The position numbers and the translations under genes were made by a program. From positions 62,001 to 126,000 of the forward strand of contig WHVD01000165.1 of the NCBI GenBank assembly GCA_015178975.1: 64,000 nt of DNA. Direction: 5' to 3'. The DNA comes from Hysterangium stoloniferum. Taxonomy: Eukaryota > Basidiomycota > Agaricomycetes > Hysterangiales > Hysterangiaceae. This document shows, piece after piece, positions 10,690-22,094 of this stretch. How positions within the stretch are numbered: position 1 is the stretch's first letter; each line of letters starts with the position of its first letter. The notes below the pieces were generated by a model that had not been told where the DNA came from, made no database searches, and saw only the letters and a list, made by a program, of their open reading frames with translations.

Positions 10690-12760
10690 GCCCATTAGCC
10701 GGTCGTCCCAGGTTTCATCTTTTTCCCTGCGCCATTCACCCCTGCCTCCTTATCTGTCCCAATATTCCCTCATCTCCAGCATACCATTGGTGCCGGTTTA
10801 CGTGCTGTCCCTGACTCCCTATACCAGGAACAAGAGAAGAAGTCCCACCCGCCTGTAGGTCAGGGTTAGAGTCCACATCTGGTCCATCATCATCCCCTTC
10901 GCCATCGCCATCGCCCCCCTCCATCTCCTCCTCACCAACCAGCCTCTCGCCCCCCTTCCCCATCTTCGAATACCCAAGCAAAACCCTCCCCTCCGCCCGC
11001 ACGCGTACACTCTCAAACCCAGCACCGGGACGGAGCGCCGCAAAGGCGCACTGTAGCGCATCGGTCATGCTTGGCCCAGGCCCAGTCAGATTCGGACCCG
11101 GATTCGAACTCGCCCACAGCCTCGCATCAAGCTCGTTAATCGAATACCACCCCTCCCCCCCGCCGCGTTCACGGCTCCGACCATGATGATGATCCTGGTC
11201 TGCAATGGCTCCAAAGGGGAACCGGTGATTTGGACGCCTTCCGGACGGCGTCGTCGGGGAGGAGGGAGAGGGGGTGATTGCGGCTGCGGCTGCGACTGCG
11301 TTTGGTGATACGATGACGGGGATTGAGATGGTGACGGTGATGGTAGATGGGAGTGCGTGCGTATCTGTGTATGGAAACGGGGAAAGGCAGGGATTTGCTA
11401 GATGGGGTGCAGTAGTAGGATGTGATGCTGGGAAAAGGCGCTGCGAGTCGCCGTTAATGGCGAGGTGGGTGACACAGGTTGGACCATACCAGCTGGTGGA
11501 GCCGGCATCCGCTCATTGGATGAGATGGAAGACGATGACGAAGACCGGATCGCAATACGCGCAGCTGTAACATCATTAGAGCTCCCCGTACCCCTCTTCC
11601 TAATCACTTCCGCCCTCCTCTCCTTACTCAACGTGTCCAAAACCTCCTTGACGCTCTGCGCGCCGTTGGCAGCTTTCAAACACTACTTAATCAGCATCGA
11701 AGTCGCCTGTGGCGGCTTAGGTGCGCAGGGGGAGCGGTGGGGTATAGGTGGAAGAAGACTTTGACGACGAGCTTACGCCCACAGGCAATCTTGCGAGAGA
11801 TCCATGACGGAGTGGGTGCAAGAGCGCCAGTTTATGTGGTGGAAGGGGTGGCGTTGCATGTTGGTGGCGAGTGACATGACGAGGACGAAGGAGCGGATTT
11901 AAAGGGAAGGCGGCGGGGGTTTTTGAAGTGAGATGCGGAAGGGGGTTCGAAGATGCGGGTGGTGGTTCTGTGGGAGGTTTACAGAGTTCGGACTGGAACT
12001 GGGACTGGGCGCGGGTGAAGGAGTTTGAGCTGGTGCTGGGTGGAGTCCTGCGGGATGAAAGGGTTGCTGTTGGTGTGGCTGCTGTTGGCTGCCTTTTGAG
12101 ATGGACGGGATGGAGGGACGGGCGGTGGGTTGGGAACTATGTCTGCTTAGAGCTACGTCCGACTTGATACAAGCTTATAGCTCTGGATTCGCTGCAAAGT
12201 TCGCCGATAAGCTTGACTGTCACCCCGTAACGAATATTGATTCCTAAACTGAACTTACCTTGGACAAATACCAGTGAATCGTCTACAGCAGCACCATATT
12301 GTGCATGGAAAACAACTCTCATGACCGCGAAAAACTGGCCATCAGTCAAGACGTCCTGTTCTGGTGCAAAATTCTTCAAAATCTGCAAGTCTTCCAATGT
12401 CAAGATTGGGCCTTTATTTCCTCTCATCCACGACCTGACTCACCTGGTCAATAATCACGCCATCTACATACGCCCCGTATCGTCCTCTAATCCACCCCCG
12501 AGCCTCCCTCACACTAAGAACCACTGTCTCCCACTGTGTCCTTACCTGGAGACACCCCTGGACCCGCCAGCTCCGAAAGCGACTATATACGCCGCATAAT
12601 CTGCATCCGACAGCGCGGACACATGCAGCGTTGGTGGTTGACGTGTTCGCAGCATAATGGGCTGCAACGCTGAAGTTGGGTATTGATTTTCGCGTTCACG
12701 TCTGGAAGCTGGAAGTGGCGTGACCCAGATGTGGGCGTTTCTGGGGTCATTGGGCAATTC
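10690..12760 (-). pseudogene. EF-hand/EH-like fungal protein, decayed multi-exon gene, copy 1
   Basis: In minus-strand order the pieces are ALSDADYAAYIVAFGAGG (about 12600), then ILTLEDLQILKNFAPEQD and LTDGQFFAVMRVVFHAQYG (about 12400-12290), then AANGAQSVKEVLDTLSKERR (about 11660), then WYSINELDARLWASSNPGP and LGYSKMGKGGERLV followed by an acidic Glu/Asp/Gly tract (about 11150-10850). The first two blocks look like a helix-loop-helix EH/EF-hand module. Stops and frame changes between blocks, together with the duplication, suggest a pseudogene, though some gaps could be introns. Copy 2 repeats all but the first block. Domain naming is tentative. Confidence 0.45.
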
Positions 12761-12855
12761 ATGATTGATAAAAATATCGTAGGAAAGTGGACATCCTCCA
12801 AAGGCTCTCTTCTGAGGCGTTTTGAAATCCTAATGAAGGGTTATCGATCATCACG

Positions 12856-13280
12856 GATATGGGAGGAGTAAACGCTTGATCAGGGTTGGACGGGAGGATT
12901 TCTGGTACGAGATGATGAATCCTCCGGGCTCAGCGCTCATGTTCCATGGGCGAGAAAAAAAAGGTATCGTGAGTATATGTTTAAAAGCATACGATACAAA
13001 GGGATCCTGTGAGTTTACTAGTAAAAACAAAAACCGTCGCCGCAGAGACACGGCACGTTGTTCACCTTTCATATCAACTCCGTACCATGGGGCTTTCCAA
13101 AACCACAACATCTCCAATACATCCTCTCGAGCGTTCTACAAAAATCCAGGGTGTAGTCCGCAGGCTTCATGTCCTTCGGCAGCCAATCATTACGTGGATC
13201 AAATGCCGTTAGGAACCCGTCGTCAAGAATCTCTTTTGCGCGTTGACATTCGTTTGTTGTACATCTTCTCTCCACTGCAA
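12856..13280 (-). pseudogene. KDM4/Rph1-like JmjC histone demethylase fragment
   Basis: The minus strand reads FDPRNDWLPKDMKPADYT, LDFCRTLERMYWRCCGFGKP and then, after a one-base frame shift, PWYGVDMKG. A later piece reads PWNMSAEPGGFIISY. This order matches the region leading into the JmjC catalytic domain of fungal KDM4-type lysine demethylases (pattern DYTPxFCxxLERxYWRNCGxGKPxWYGADMxG), and the last piece resembles the late JmjC barrel (WKLSAEPGxFI). The iron-binding His-x-Asp/Glu core is missing, so it cannot be active. It lies just outside the duplicated block. Confidence 0.6.
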
Positions 13281-13394
13281 CAGGGGTGGATGCAGGCGAA
13301 TTGTAACTTTAGGCAGTGACTGGCGGAGAACCAGCGGCATTGGGAAGAGAATGTGAGGTGGTAGTTGCTGCTGGAGTCAGAAGGGTAGAGGTGG

Positions 13395-14150
13395 GATCGA
13401 CGTTTTCGAATAGTGACACAGAGGTTTTTGAATGGCGATGACATTTTCTAACGGCAATAAAGAGGTTTTTGAAAAGCGATGAGACACTCGAGGATGGTGA
13501 CAAAAACGTTTTCAAACAGCGGATGACGTTTATGAGTGACGACGAAGAGGTTTTGGAATGGCGATTACCGCCGGGACGCCCGCTTTGAAGACTGGGACCG
13601 CCGAAGACATTTTCGAATGGCAATGAAGAGATTTTTGAATAGCAATCACATTTGTGAACAGCGACGAAGAGGTTTTGAATGGCGACGAAGAAGTTTTTGA
13701 ACAGTGATCAAGTTTAAAAACAATGAAGAAGAGATTTTTGAACGGCGACAAAGAAGTTTTCGAACAGCGATCAAGTTTATGAACGGCGATGAAGAGTGTT
13801 TTGAATGGCGACGAAGACATTTGATCGGTATTTTGAACAGCGATGAAGGCATTTTGATCGGCATTTTGAACGTCGACAACAATAATGTTTGTCAATGCTG
13901 AAACAGTGAAGAAGACCATTTTGATTAGTGTCCGCGATGAAGATGTTTGATCAGTATTTTGAACGCCGATGACAATAGTGTTTACCAATGGTGAAATGGC
14001 GAAGAAGACCATTTTGATTGGTGTTTTGAACGGCGACGAAGACGTTTGATCGGCATTTTGAACAGCGATGACAATAACGTTTGCCAACGGTGAAACGGCG
14101 AAGAAGACCATTTTGATTAGTGTTTTGAATGGCGAGGAAGACGTCCCCTC
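13395..14150. repeat. Degenerate minisatellite (GTTTTTGAATGGCGATGAAG-like units)
   Basis: About 30 divergent units of roughly 21-24 bp of the form GTTTTTGAATGGCGATGAAG, with a higher-order period of about 100 bp in the right half containing AAGAAGACCATTTTGATTAG. The long minus-strand open frame of about 209 codons (repetitive Ser-Pro-Phe-Lys-Thr) arises from the repeat and I do not regard it as a gene. Confidence 0.75.
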
Positions 14151-15976
14151 CAATGCCAAAGGTTGGTTGGTTTCCTAGTAGTGTTGAAGAATAAGTGAAA
14201 GGAATGAATGGTCGACTGAATTGAGACCCACCTTTTTTCTTGATCCACTGATTCCTTCAGAGTACTGCAGTGAAATGAATAGAATCAAAGATGGACAAAG
14301 ATACTTTACATTTCCTACCCTCTTCCTGCCCACCACTCCTGGAATGTCTCTGTCACATGAACACGTTAACCACCTTAAACCAACCATCCACACTGAGAGG
14401 CCAAAGAATGCATGACACAACATCAGACTACTGCTTAACTGGCCTGAATGAGAATGAGCGGTGGTAGAAAAAAAAGAGGTGAGCATGATGACTTGGTGCT
14501 GCTGAGTGAGGCCATGGGTTCCTATTGCATGTTGAAGTCAGGATCGTGAGGCTGCCTGCATACCCAGCAGTACCAATACTATTGCTGGTGAGATATGAAG
14601 GTAGCTTTGAATTACAAGTGTACTCACTGAGGACAACTCACTGCATATGCAAGAGAAGATCACTTGCAAGTTGTGTGAGAATAAGTGCAAGATACTAGAT
14701 ACAAGAATATAAACTCAGTATTTGCACAAAGTATGCCAAATAGCTCAATTGGTTACCTAGATACAAGAATATAAACTAGGTAATGAAAGTAAGTAATAGA
14801 CTAGATAAAGGAAATGATAACTATCTCACCTCAGTATTTGCACGAAGTATGAAAGGCTGTCGGTATCAGCCTCACTCAGTCGGTAGCAGACAAGACAAAA
14901 GGTTCTTGTTGTAGACAGTAGTATGTGAAAATACAGATGTGCGATCGCTATTTCTGAGGGCATGTACTAAAAAAGGACCGTAACTTCGAGAGGTGTAGCC
15001 AGTCTAATATATCCGCAGTCAACAGTGGAGCGGTGTAAATTGGGGTTTTAGGAACAAGAAATAGGATGAACAAAAGGGGTCAAGGCGGAGAGGTGAGACC
15101 GTAGATTTTAATCAAGTCGGAGGAACGATGTGATGGCGATTGGGAGATAATGATAGCACGATCGGCGATGAGGTCCATGTGGTAATGCGGTCAGGATTAC
15201 AAAGTATGCCAAATAGCTGAGGTGATGCTAACTAGGATGGCTTGTATTTAAGCTATCTAAGAACAAAAGAAAAGTGGTAACAATAATGCAATTGTACAAA
15301 ATGTACTAGAAATGTTTCATCTAACAAAGGAATAGTGGAACAATGGAACAACACATCTTTTGTCTGTGGTCGCGCATGGCCGTGTGGCTGTGCAAGGGAC
15401 TATTGTGTGCTTACTAATCCAACAAGTTGTTATAGTATCCTCCTATTAAGAGGGGATATGGCGATGTGGGGGGTACAAGACACTATGTCACACCACATCG
15501 ATGCCAAGTTGATGTCTTATGTAATGTGTCACAACTTACTGCCAGGCATCTGTGCAGACCCGATCAGGCTGCGCGATCCTGGGCAGGTCTGTGCAGAGGC
15601 CGGCCTGATATCTTGGCTGCACCAGGCACGACCAGTCTGCTGGGCGACTGTTCAGACCCTGGGCAGCCGGGATCAGGCAAACCGGCACCTAGTTGGGCCG
15701 ACACGCCTGATTAGGATTTTCGGATTTTTTCGACATGAGAAATTTTCTTTCTCGTAAAATTTTTCGTGAAAGCCGGGATTTGGCGCAGGCCTACCGACAG
15801 ATGCTGGAGGTAAATTGCTTGCAGGTCAATTTTTTCTTGAAAGCTTCTTGTCCCTTCTCAGCATTACTGAAAGAGGTTGATTTCTAGGTTTGTTCCGTGT
15901 TTCAATGGGATGCACAGGCCTGATTCATATGGTCGTGAAATTACTGCTGCGTGACTGGATACCCTCAAATTTCTGA
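14151..15976. other. No gene recognised; imperfect local repeats
   Basis: Imperfect repeats containing GATACAAGAATATAAACT and CAGTATTTGCACAAAGTATG recur between 14690 and 14860, with a related piece near 15200. Two overlapping frames near 15335-15757 have no recognisable motif. The region probably holds old transposon sequence that I cannot classify. Confidence 0.35.
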
Positions 15977-15982
15977 TATAAA
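15977..15982 (+). promoter_or_regulatory. TATA box of the small secreted protein gene
   Basis: TATAAA lies 65 bp upstream of the ATG at 16047. A C/T-rich leader follows (CATCCCCTCCTACAAATTCC), a common arrangement for highly expressed fungal genes. Spacing and context support it as the core promoter. Confidence 0.55.
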
Positions 15983-16046
15983 GGTCAACATCCCCTCCTA
16001 CAAATTCCAGCTTCCAATTTCTCAATTAAGATCATCGTCATAACTA

Positions 16047-16318
16047 ATGGCCTCTTTTACCAAAATTTTCACTCTCGTGGCCCTACTCTCCTTCGTCTCT
16101 GCGACTCCTGTCGCTGACGCCCCGAGTTGCTTTCCGCTGCCACTTTGTTTTTTCGAGGTATGTTATCCATTGTCGGTGTTAGAGGATTTAAGCTCACTGA
16201 GGTTCGTCAGGACAAGCAATGCTGTCCCAATAAGGCCGCGTCCGCATCCACCCCCGACCGCCTCTCCAGGTAAATCCCTTATCAACCATTTGAGAGACTC
16301 ACTTAGCTCACCTAGTTA
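16047..16318 (+). CDS. Small secreted cysteine-containing protein, three exons
   Basis: Exons are 16047-16157, 16211-16269 and 16316-16318; introns of 53 and 46 bp have GTATGT...CAG and GTAAAT...TAG borders. The spliced frame is 57 codons and closes on TAA inside the third exon. Residues 1-19 (MASFTKIFTLVALLSFVSA) form a typical signal peptide. The mature part is about 38 residues with four Cys (28, 34, 41, 42; the last two adjacent), Pro-rich, ending in a Ser/Ala/Thr tail. A TATA box lies 65 bp upstream. An alternative last acceptor near 16304 also stays open and adds a few residues. No family recognised; size, signal and cysteines fit an effector-like or structural secreted peptide. It appears intact amid decayed DNA. 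Confidence 0.7.
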
Positions 16319-16479
16319 AAGCGAGTAGTTCGCTTTGCTTCTCAGAAGGTCGTATGATCATCCATCATACCTTGAACTTTTTCTTCTTGTTATTTTGTTA
16401 TCCCCTTCATAAGAGCGTTTCACCCTCGTCCCTCAGGCTTTTCTTCACACACCCATGTTACCTAGTTACCTTGAAAATT

Positions 16480-17350
16480 AGACTAGGGAATCAGGAATAA
16501 ATATTCACTGCACAACCCACTTCTGACTGGTTTCGCTTGACAGTGGCATTACATGTGATGCGAATACGTTGAGTGGGAAGCCTGCATACAAGGTTGCGTC
16601 AATGTGCGCGTGAGACATCAACTGCAGCGCCGCAGTCTCATCGGGAGGTAGTCTTAGACCATCAGGCTCGGGATACTACGTTTCGTCAAGGTATGAACTA
16701 GTTCAAGAATCAGATATAACCGTTCGTTTTCCTTATCTGTGAGACATAATTCATCACGGATAGAAAGCACAATGTCAAACCGGCCATCTTGCTACTCCAC
16801 AGTAGGAACCAAAACTCAATTCAACCGCAACGCACACTTCGAAAGGGTCCCATAAACGTACCCCAATATCATTGCCCCATAAATCAAGCGTCCTCAGAGC
16901 CCCATACCTATTCAGCCTCAAGAGGTAACACGGGCATAATGAAGTGCAACTTATATTACAGAGCCAAACACCTGCCCTGACGACGTCGGTGAATGCCCAT
17001 ATTGCATACTTCGTGTAGAGTCTGGTCATTAAGATTTGAAGGGTAGACCTATGTCGCTTCGGAGCCGCCACGAAAAATGTAAATGATCCCGTTCATTGGT
17101 GAGGGCTAAAGTGGGATGTCAGTGTTGGGAAAGATAGCTAGTGAAACGGTCATATGCTTAACGGTGAGGGGATGCAACAGCAAGTAATATATGACGATAT
17201 ATGATGAGAACAATGCGTTGAAGGACAGAGGAATACGGAAGGATCGAGATGGGGCAAAGAACAACCTCAAAATAAATATAATGGCTCACAGATGCTTTAC
17301 ACATGAAATGACGCCCTAGGCGCTGGGATAACCCCCCACTCCACAATTTT
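16480..17350 (-). pseudogene. Unidentified gene remnant
   Basis: Minus-strand frames carry protein-like pieces such as TLDLWGNDIGVRLWDPFEV, VLSIRDELCLTDKENERLY and TAALQLMSHAHIDATLYAG, in that order, separated by stops. The composition suggests a real but broken gene of unknown family. I could not connect the pieces with plausible introns. Confidence 0.3.
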
Positions 17351-17559
17351 TTTGGATCCTTGATAAAGGCTTATTTTATATACACTGCAACCATCTGTTG
17401 GACTTCAAAGATTTAAAGATCCAAAAAGGTGGCAGAGTTAGAATCCACCAAGTCAGGGTCCGTCAAACAAAGGGTGCTAATGATAGACATCACAAACGAT
17501 CAGGTATGTTGCCTAAAACATAATTATAACATGTTCATATTGTTTTTGCAGATTAAGGA

Positions 17560-18640
17560 TGCAACCAATAAAATAAATGAACCGGCCAATGTGCGAACAT
17601 AAAGCATGGAGGACGTCAACACCATTTTGCATGTGTATCACACTGGTATCACGAAAGGTTACATCAATGTTGACAAGTTTTAAAAGCTGGACAAGCTTTT
17701 GCAGAAGCATAGACAATCATCAACGGATATTGTTCGATGGTTCCGTGAACCTAAGACAATGTATACAAATCTTAATATGCTGCGTACCGATATTTTCAAC
17801 ACTTTCCATTGTGTGCAACACCATGATCTCAGTGTACAGGGCCACACGGTCTCAAAATGCCACCTTGAGGTTGTCTAACTCACCTTGGTATGTTTTATCA
17901 TGTCATCAGCTTGTGAAAGGAGGCTGGTGACAATTCTTGAAGCTGAATATCAGCATAAAAAACCTGGTTTAAGTGAGGTGCTGTGGGACACACCAAAGCC
18001 TTTGCTCTTGGCATAAAGTAAGTGCATTCTATCGTTTGGAGGATGATGAGCTTGAGTATGTCTCTCTGTGATTCTATCTTCGTCGTCCTTTCTGGGTCTT
18101 ACACAAAGGCATAGATATCGTCCAACGACTGAAGGAGTTTGATAATCTGTTCGTCTCGGTCCTTTTGAGCAATCATAGCCTATCCTTGACATTTAGATAC
18201 AGGGTGCCAGTGTCGTTTGGGCTCACTTGCCTTGTGTGCTGCACTCAACAGACTCCACGCTGTCTTGGCATACGGATGGATCTGTAGCCACTCGATTCAG
18301 GATATTGGACCCACCTCAGCCATCGTTTCGACAAAGTCTATCAAGATCTTTACGTTCTTGAGTAACCTAGCCCATGGGTCTATCAATGGTTTTTCTATGT
18401 CTGTCACTCGTGGCGTATTTTTCTTCAACTGATCAGCTTAATGTAGCATCGGCAGCAGACCCTTCATGTTAGCTGCTACTTCCTTTGCAAAAATATTATT
18501 AGAGAAATGACATGGTAAGGCTAATATTTGAGAACACGGACAAGAAGACCCTATAGTCCCCACAAGCATATCAAGTTTCTTCCCTATTTCACCTACAAAG
18601 TCGTCCACAGGCAGCCTATGTTTCGCGTACACCTAGATCG
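17560..18640 (-). pseudogene. Fungal NLR/NACHT-type STAND protein, N-terminal remnant
   Basis: The minus strand reads, in order, KLDMLVGTIG (about 18580), LIDPWARLLKNVKILIDFVE (about 18390), PYAKTAWSLLSAAHK (about 18270), then IAQKDRDEQIIKLLQSLDDI and YAFVQDPERTTKIESQRDIL (about 18180-18060), and finally DNLKVAF followed by ALYTEIMVLHTMESVENIG (about 17860). This order is typical of the helical N-terminal region before the NACHT NTPase in Agaricomycete NLR-like proteins, which act in non-self recognition. I see no P-loop downstream: the sequence degenerates after ENIG. Frame shifts and stops between blocks make it a pseudogene. The call rests on recalled family patterns. Confidence 0.5.
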
Positions 18641-18759
18641 TCACAGTATAAGAGTTGTTGATTATGCTGCACATGCCATGTAAGACAGTTATACTGGATA
18701 TAGCATAGATGAACTTACAAGTTGTTGGATATTATGGACTGTTATGTGCAAGTGTTGTC

Positions 18760-19345
18760 AAGTCAACATCATGCTTGAAGTCATGGCAGGCTTCGTATGC
18801 AAAAGCGACGCAAGCAACGCCGGCGTGACAAACCATTTCGACACACTCGTAGCAGTATTCATATCCATCTACGCCACAAACTCCCTCGCCACGCTCTCAA
18901 ACGACCTGGTCGCATTAAAAAGCACCACATCAGTAAACGGTCGCTCGAGGATACTTCTGAAATCGAGCCCAACCCGCACAAACGACATCACGCAGTACGT
19001 GAGCTATGTAAGAAGCGACGTGAGCAAACTCGGGTCGTCGATCTGCGGGATGGCCGCATCCAACACGTGCGAGAGCTGCATTATCCGCGAATGGACAAAC
19101 GTCTGCAAAAAATGGCGCAGCGTCTCATACCGTCCTGCGACCTGATCCTGCTCGTGGCCATCACCGCCCGGGGAGGAGGCCCCCCGATCGAGAAATATCG
19201 ACATACCGCGCATGGTCGCTCCGCTGCTGCTTGATACCCGCAAACCTGCCCTCCAGACACGCCTCCCTGCTCGCCAAAAACGCCAGCGCGAGCTCCTCCT
19301 CCACAAACATGCGCATGCGCTTGCCCCAGGATCAGTTCTCAAGAC
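18760..19345 (-). pseudogene. COG8 (Golgi tethering complex subunit 8) fragment
   Basis: The minus strand encodes VEEELALAFLASREACLEGR, then RYETLRHFLQTFVHSRIMQL, SHVLDAAIPQIDDPSLLTSL, TYCVMSFVRVGLDFRSIL and an alanine-rich C-terminal piece. This matches the Dor1/COG8 core, part of the lobe B COG complex for retrograde Golgi traffic. Three in-frame stops are visible: TGA at 19161-19163, TAG at 19004-19006 and TAG at 18869-18871. Each is one C-to-T change from a sense codon (CGA or CAG). Only the middle of COG8 is present, so this is a dispersed, decayed copy and the functional gene is presumably elsewhere. Confidence 0.75.
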
Positions 19346-19369
19346 ACTAGGATGAGGAGCAGTCAAAAT

Positions 19370-22032
19370 ACAGTTTCAAACCAACAGTGAAATATATTCC
19401 ATTGAACTAAGAGATGTCAAGCATGCCCCAGACGCACCAAACAACCTACTAAGTATTGGGCATTTAACTGACTATCTTTTCGTTTTTTACTGCGACGACA
19501 CTATCTTCGCTATCCGAATATTTTTACACTCGTTAACACAGTATCGTTCCTTTAATCATTCTGATTTAGTTTACCCACCCTCCCTTCCCTGTAAGCGGAG
19601 GACATTTTTGTTGAATCTCAGCTTTGTTTCGGATTATTAGAACAAATCATAATTGGGAATTTATTAAAGTGAGAGCTGTAACGCATGAGGAGACCCACCC
19701 TCCCGAGCGGCGAGTCTTCCCATGCATATGCGGAGAGCTAATCACTCTCCCCCTACCCAACCATACAGCTCATCACACAGCGCATTACAGAAGTAGACGA
19801 AGCTGGATTAGGCTGCAACTATGATAGCTAAATAGGCTTTGGCTAGTATGAGAGTGAAACAATGGTATACGTGTTTAAGGTATGGCATGGCTTGGACGTG
19901 GAATAATATGGTACTGCGTAGTATGGTCGTGTAAGCTTGACGTAGAGTAGTGTGCTAGATCCTATTTCAACAGGAACTCGCCTCGGTATCGTATGTATAC
20001 CAGGAAGGAAATCATTATCCCAATATGCTTGTATGTTACGAATAACGCACACTGCAAACACAAGAAACGAAGAATTAACCCATTAACGTTGGACAAACTG
20101 GTGTCACTAAAGGTACCATAGCGTTCCACGTGCTGATGTGAAGTCAAGAGCATAAATATTACTATCTTCATCCTATTCACAGGAGTGAGTGAAATTAAAT
20201 ACCGGAATTTTGGTGTCAGCCAATGCTACTCTGTTGCCAGACTAGGTTTGCCCCCGATTCTAGCCAACCAGCTTCCAGAACTGGAAAACGACAACGTATC
20301 GATGACTAAACGGCAAAAGCTCCGTACTCCTCGCACGGACCGCACGCCTTCCAGAGCGTGGGCTTGCAAAGAGCTCTAATGCAATAGCGTTGGCAAGATT
20401 CCAAACATCTGTCAACCAACTTCCGACGTGACTAATGCACAACCAATATGTTACAATTTCTATTTTATTTCACTAGAACGATAGAATTCTTCCTATAAAA
20501 CAGTTTCGCAGCAGGTTGATTGCGTTTCGCCAATAATTGATAGAAATTTTATTTTATGAGCAGTGACCTTGATACCAGAACAATTAACAGCAGAGCAAAG
20601 TTGCGGCATAGCGAAACACAGAACAAAACAACCAGAACAAAACGAGAAGAAACAAAACAGACTACAAAACAAAACAATAAAATTGATCTCGGAAAAATCA
20701 ACAAGAAATTAAAGTCATTAACACAAAGAAACCTTGTGGCTCGGTTGGTTCATCTCGTGAACTTCAAGAACGTCGCTGGATTTGAAAGTCTGTCTGTTAG
20801 TAGTTTCGTATCGTCTAAACGAGAGGTCAGACTAAAATAATTTTACCATGAATGGAAACTCACCGAAATCTCAGTCGGACTCGTAGGCAGGCTACACTCT
20901 TAAAGAGACAGAGTGGGATGAGAGGCCTTGTACGAGTCCAACCTCTCAAGACCATATGGGACGACTAGAGGAGTGCTTCCGCCAGACAACAAAACGGTTC
21001 CTTGGGGCCGCTTAAGATATGATGAGGTGAGTATGAGAGCATAATTGTACTGGAGTGAGAGAAACTCACAGTTACATCAATGCAGGGTCGCCCTTTGCCG
21101 GATTGACCCGTACTAGCTGATACGCTCCAAGGTAGGATGCTAACAAATTAATAAAGAAATCCGTTAAATTTTCAGAAGATAAGCATACGAGCCAATATTT
21201 GGACATACAGAGGTCGATAAATGAATAAAAAGTCAAAGCCTAGACGATTTGCCAAAGTCGGTGCCAAGAGAAGACTCTAAAAATCAAGTCAGTAGCCAGT
21301 CTTGACGTCCTGCATCAAAGGTGTGGGAGTAGAATGGGATCAGTACCGAAATTATGCAATACATAGGACAATAAAACCCACCGGGTATCGTTTGAATGCT
21401 TTCTGCAGGTGCTCCATCCAGCCTCGAGTCCGCTCGGTAGGCCTCAACGCCAATATTTGCCAAAGGTGGATGCCGAAAGTGTCCTACCCTGGTTACGGGA
21501 CTGGAAAAAAAAATGTGTTAAAAAAATGAAAAGAAATGTGAGAATCATGCATACCCAACCAGTCGGGAATTAGCAGTAATCCCTTGCATGGATGCCCCAT
21601 TGCACCCAAGCCGCTGAAAGACGAAGAAAGAAAGAACACATTCGTTAGAGTAGACTCCGCTATCTTAAGACAAAGGACGTACGTTTAGTCATCCAGCGTG
21701 CAGCACGTCCTCATAGCAATGTCCCAAAGGCTTGCACAGCAAGCCCGTGGCCTAGGAGACTCTGAAGACACAATACTCACGAAACAGACACAGCTACATG
21801 ACAGCGAATAGGTAAACTGAGGCAGGAAGGTAAACAACGGTGCACCTTGTTCTCAAAGACAAGAGCCAGAACCAGCCGAGCCAATCACCCAAGGAAAGTA
21901 AATAGGAGGGCAGAAATAATAGAAGAAAAAGGGAAGGGAAACGAAAATGAAAGTGAAAATGAAAACAAAAATGAAAATGAAGGACGAAAATGAAAACTAC
22001 CCACTACTGGGCTAGTTTGACCTCTGCTTGAG
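19370..22032. other. No gene recognised; A-rich tracts
   Basis: No convincing exon on either strand. 20600-20700 is rich in AAC/AAA words; 21900-22000 is a purine tract of GAAAATGAAA-like repeats and may be the 3' region of the minus-strand gene that ends at 22033. 20880-21900 has several protein-poor frames and could be old transposon sequence, but no family can be named. Confidence 0.35.
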
Positions 22033-22094
22033 TTAGCTCTGCACACGCCTCCGCCTCCCACCTTTCCGCCTCTTCGTTGAATGCGATGCGGGCA

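Larger units (their letters stand above)
6907..12518 (+). repeat. Segmental duplication, copy 1 (partner 43094-49101)
   Basis: From ACGAGCGTTGTATTC to CTCACACTAAG this block is collinear with 43094-49101 in the same orientation. Differences are mostly scattered substitutions and short indels. Copy 1 lacks about 430 bp that copy 2 carries at roughly 46590-47010, and copy 2 has a 31-bp deletion near its right end. In copy 1 the homology breaks fall inside sequences that continue as coding on both sides (GH89 at the left, the EF-hand-like gene at the right). This suggests copy 1 is the parental locus. Confidence 0.92.

Noticed and set aside
13530..14159. 209-codon minus-strand open frame as a gene
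   Set aside because: It is a direct translation of the degenerate minisatellite; there is no start context, intron or domain.
14735..14760. Possible SINE or tRNA head (TAGCTCAATTGG)
   Set aside because: No B box or cloverleaf; the word lies in a local repeat and has no poly-A or SINE tail.
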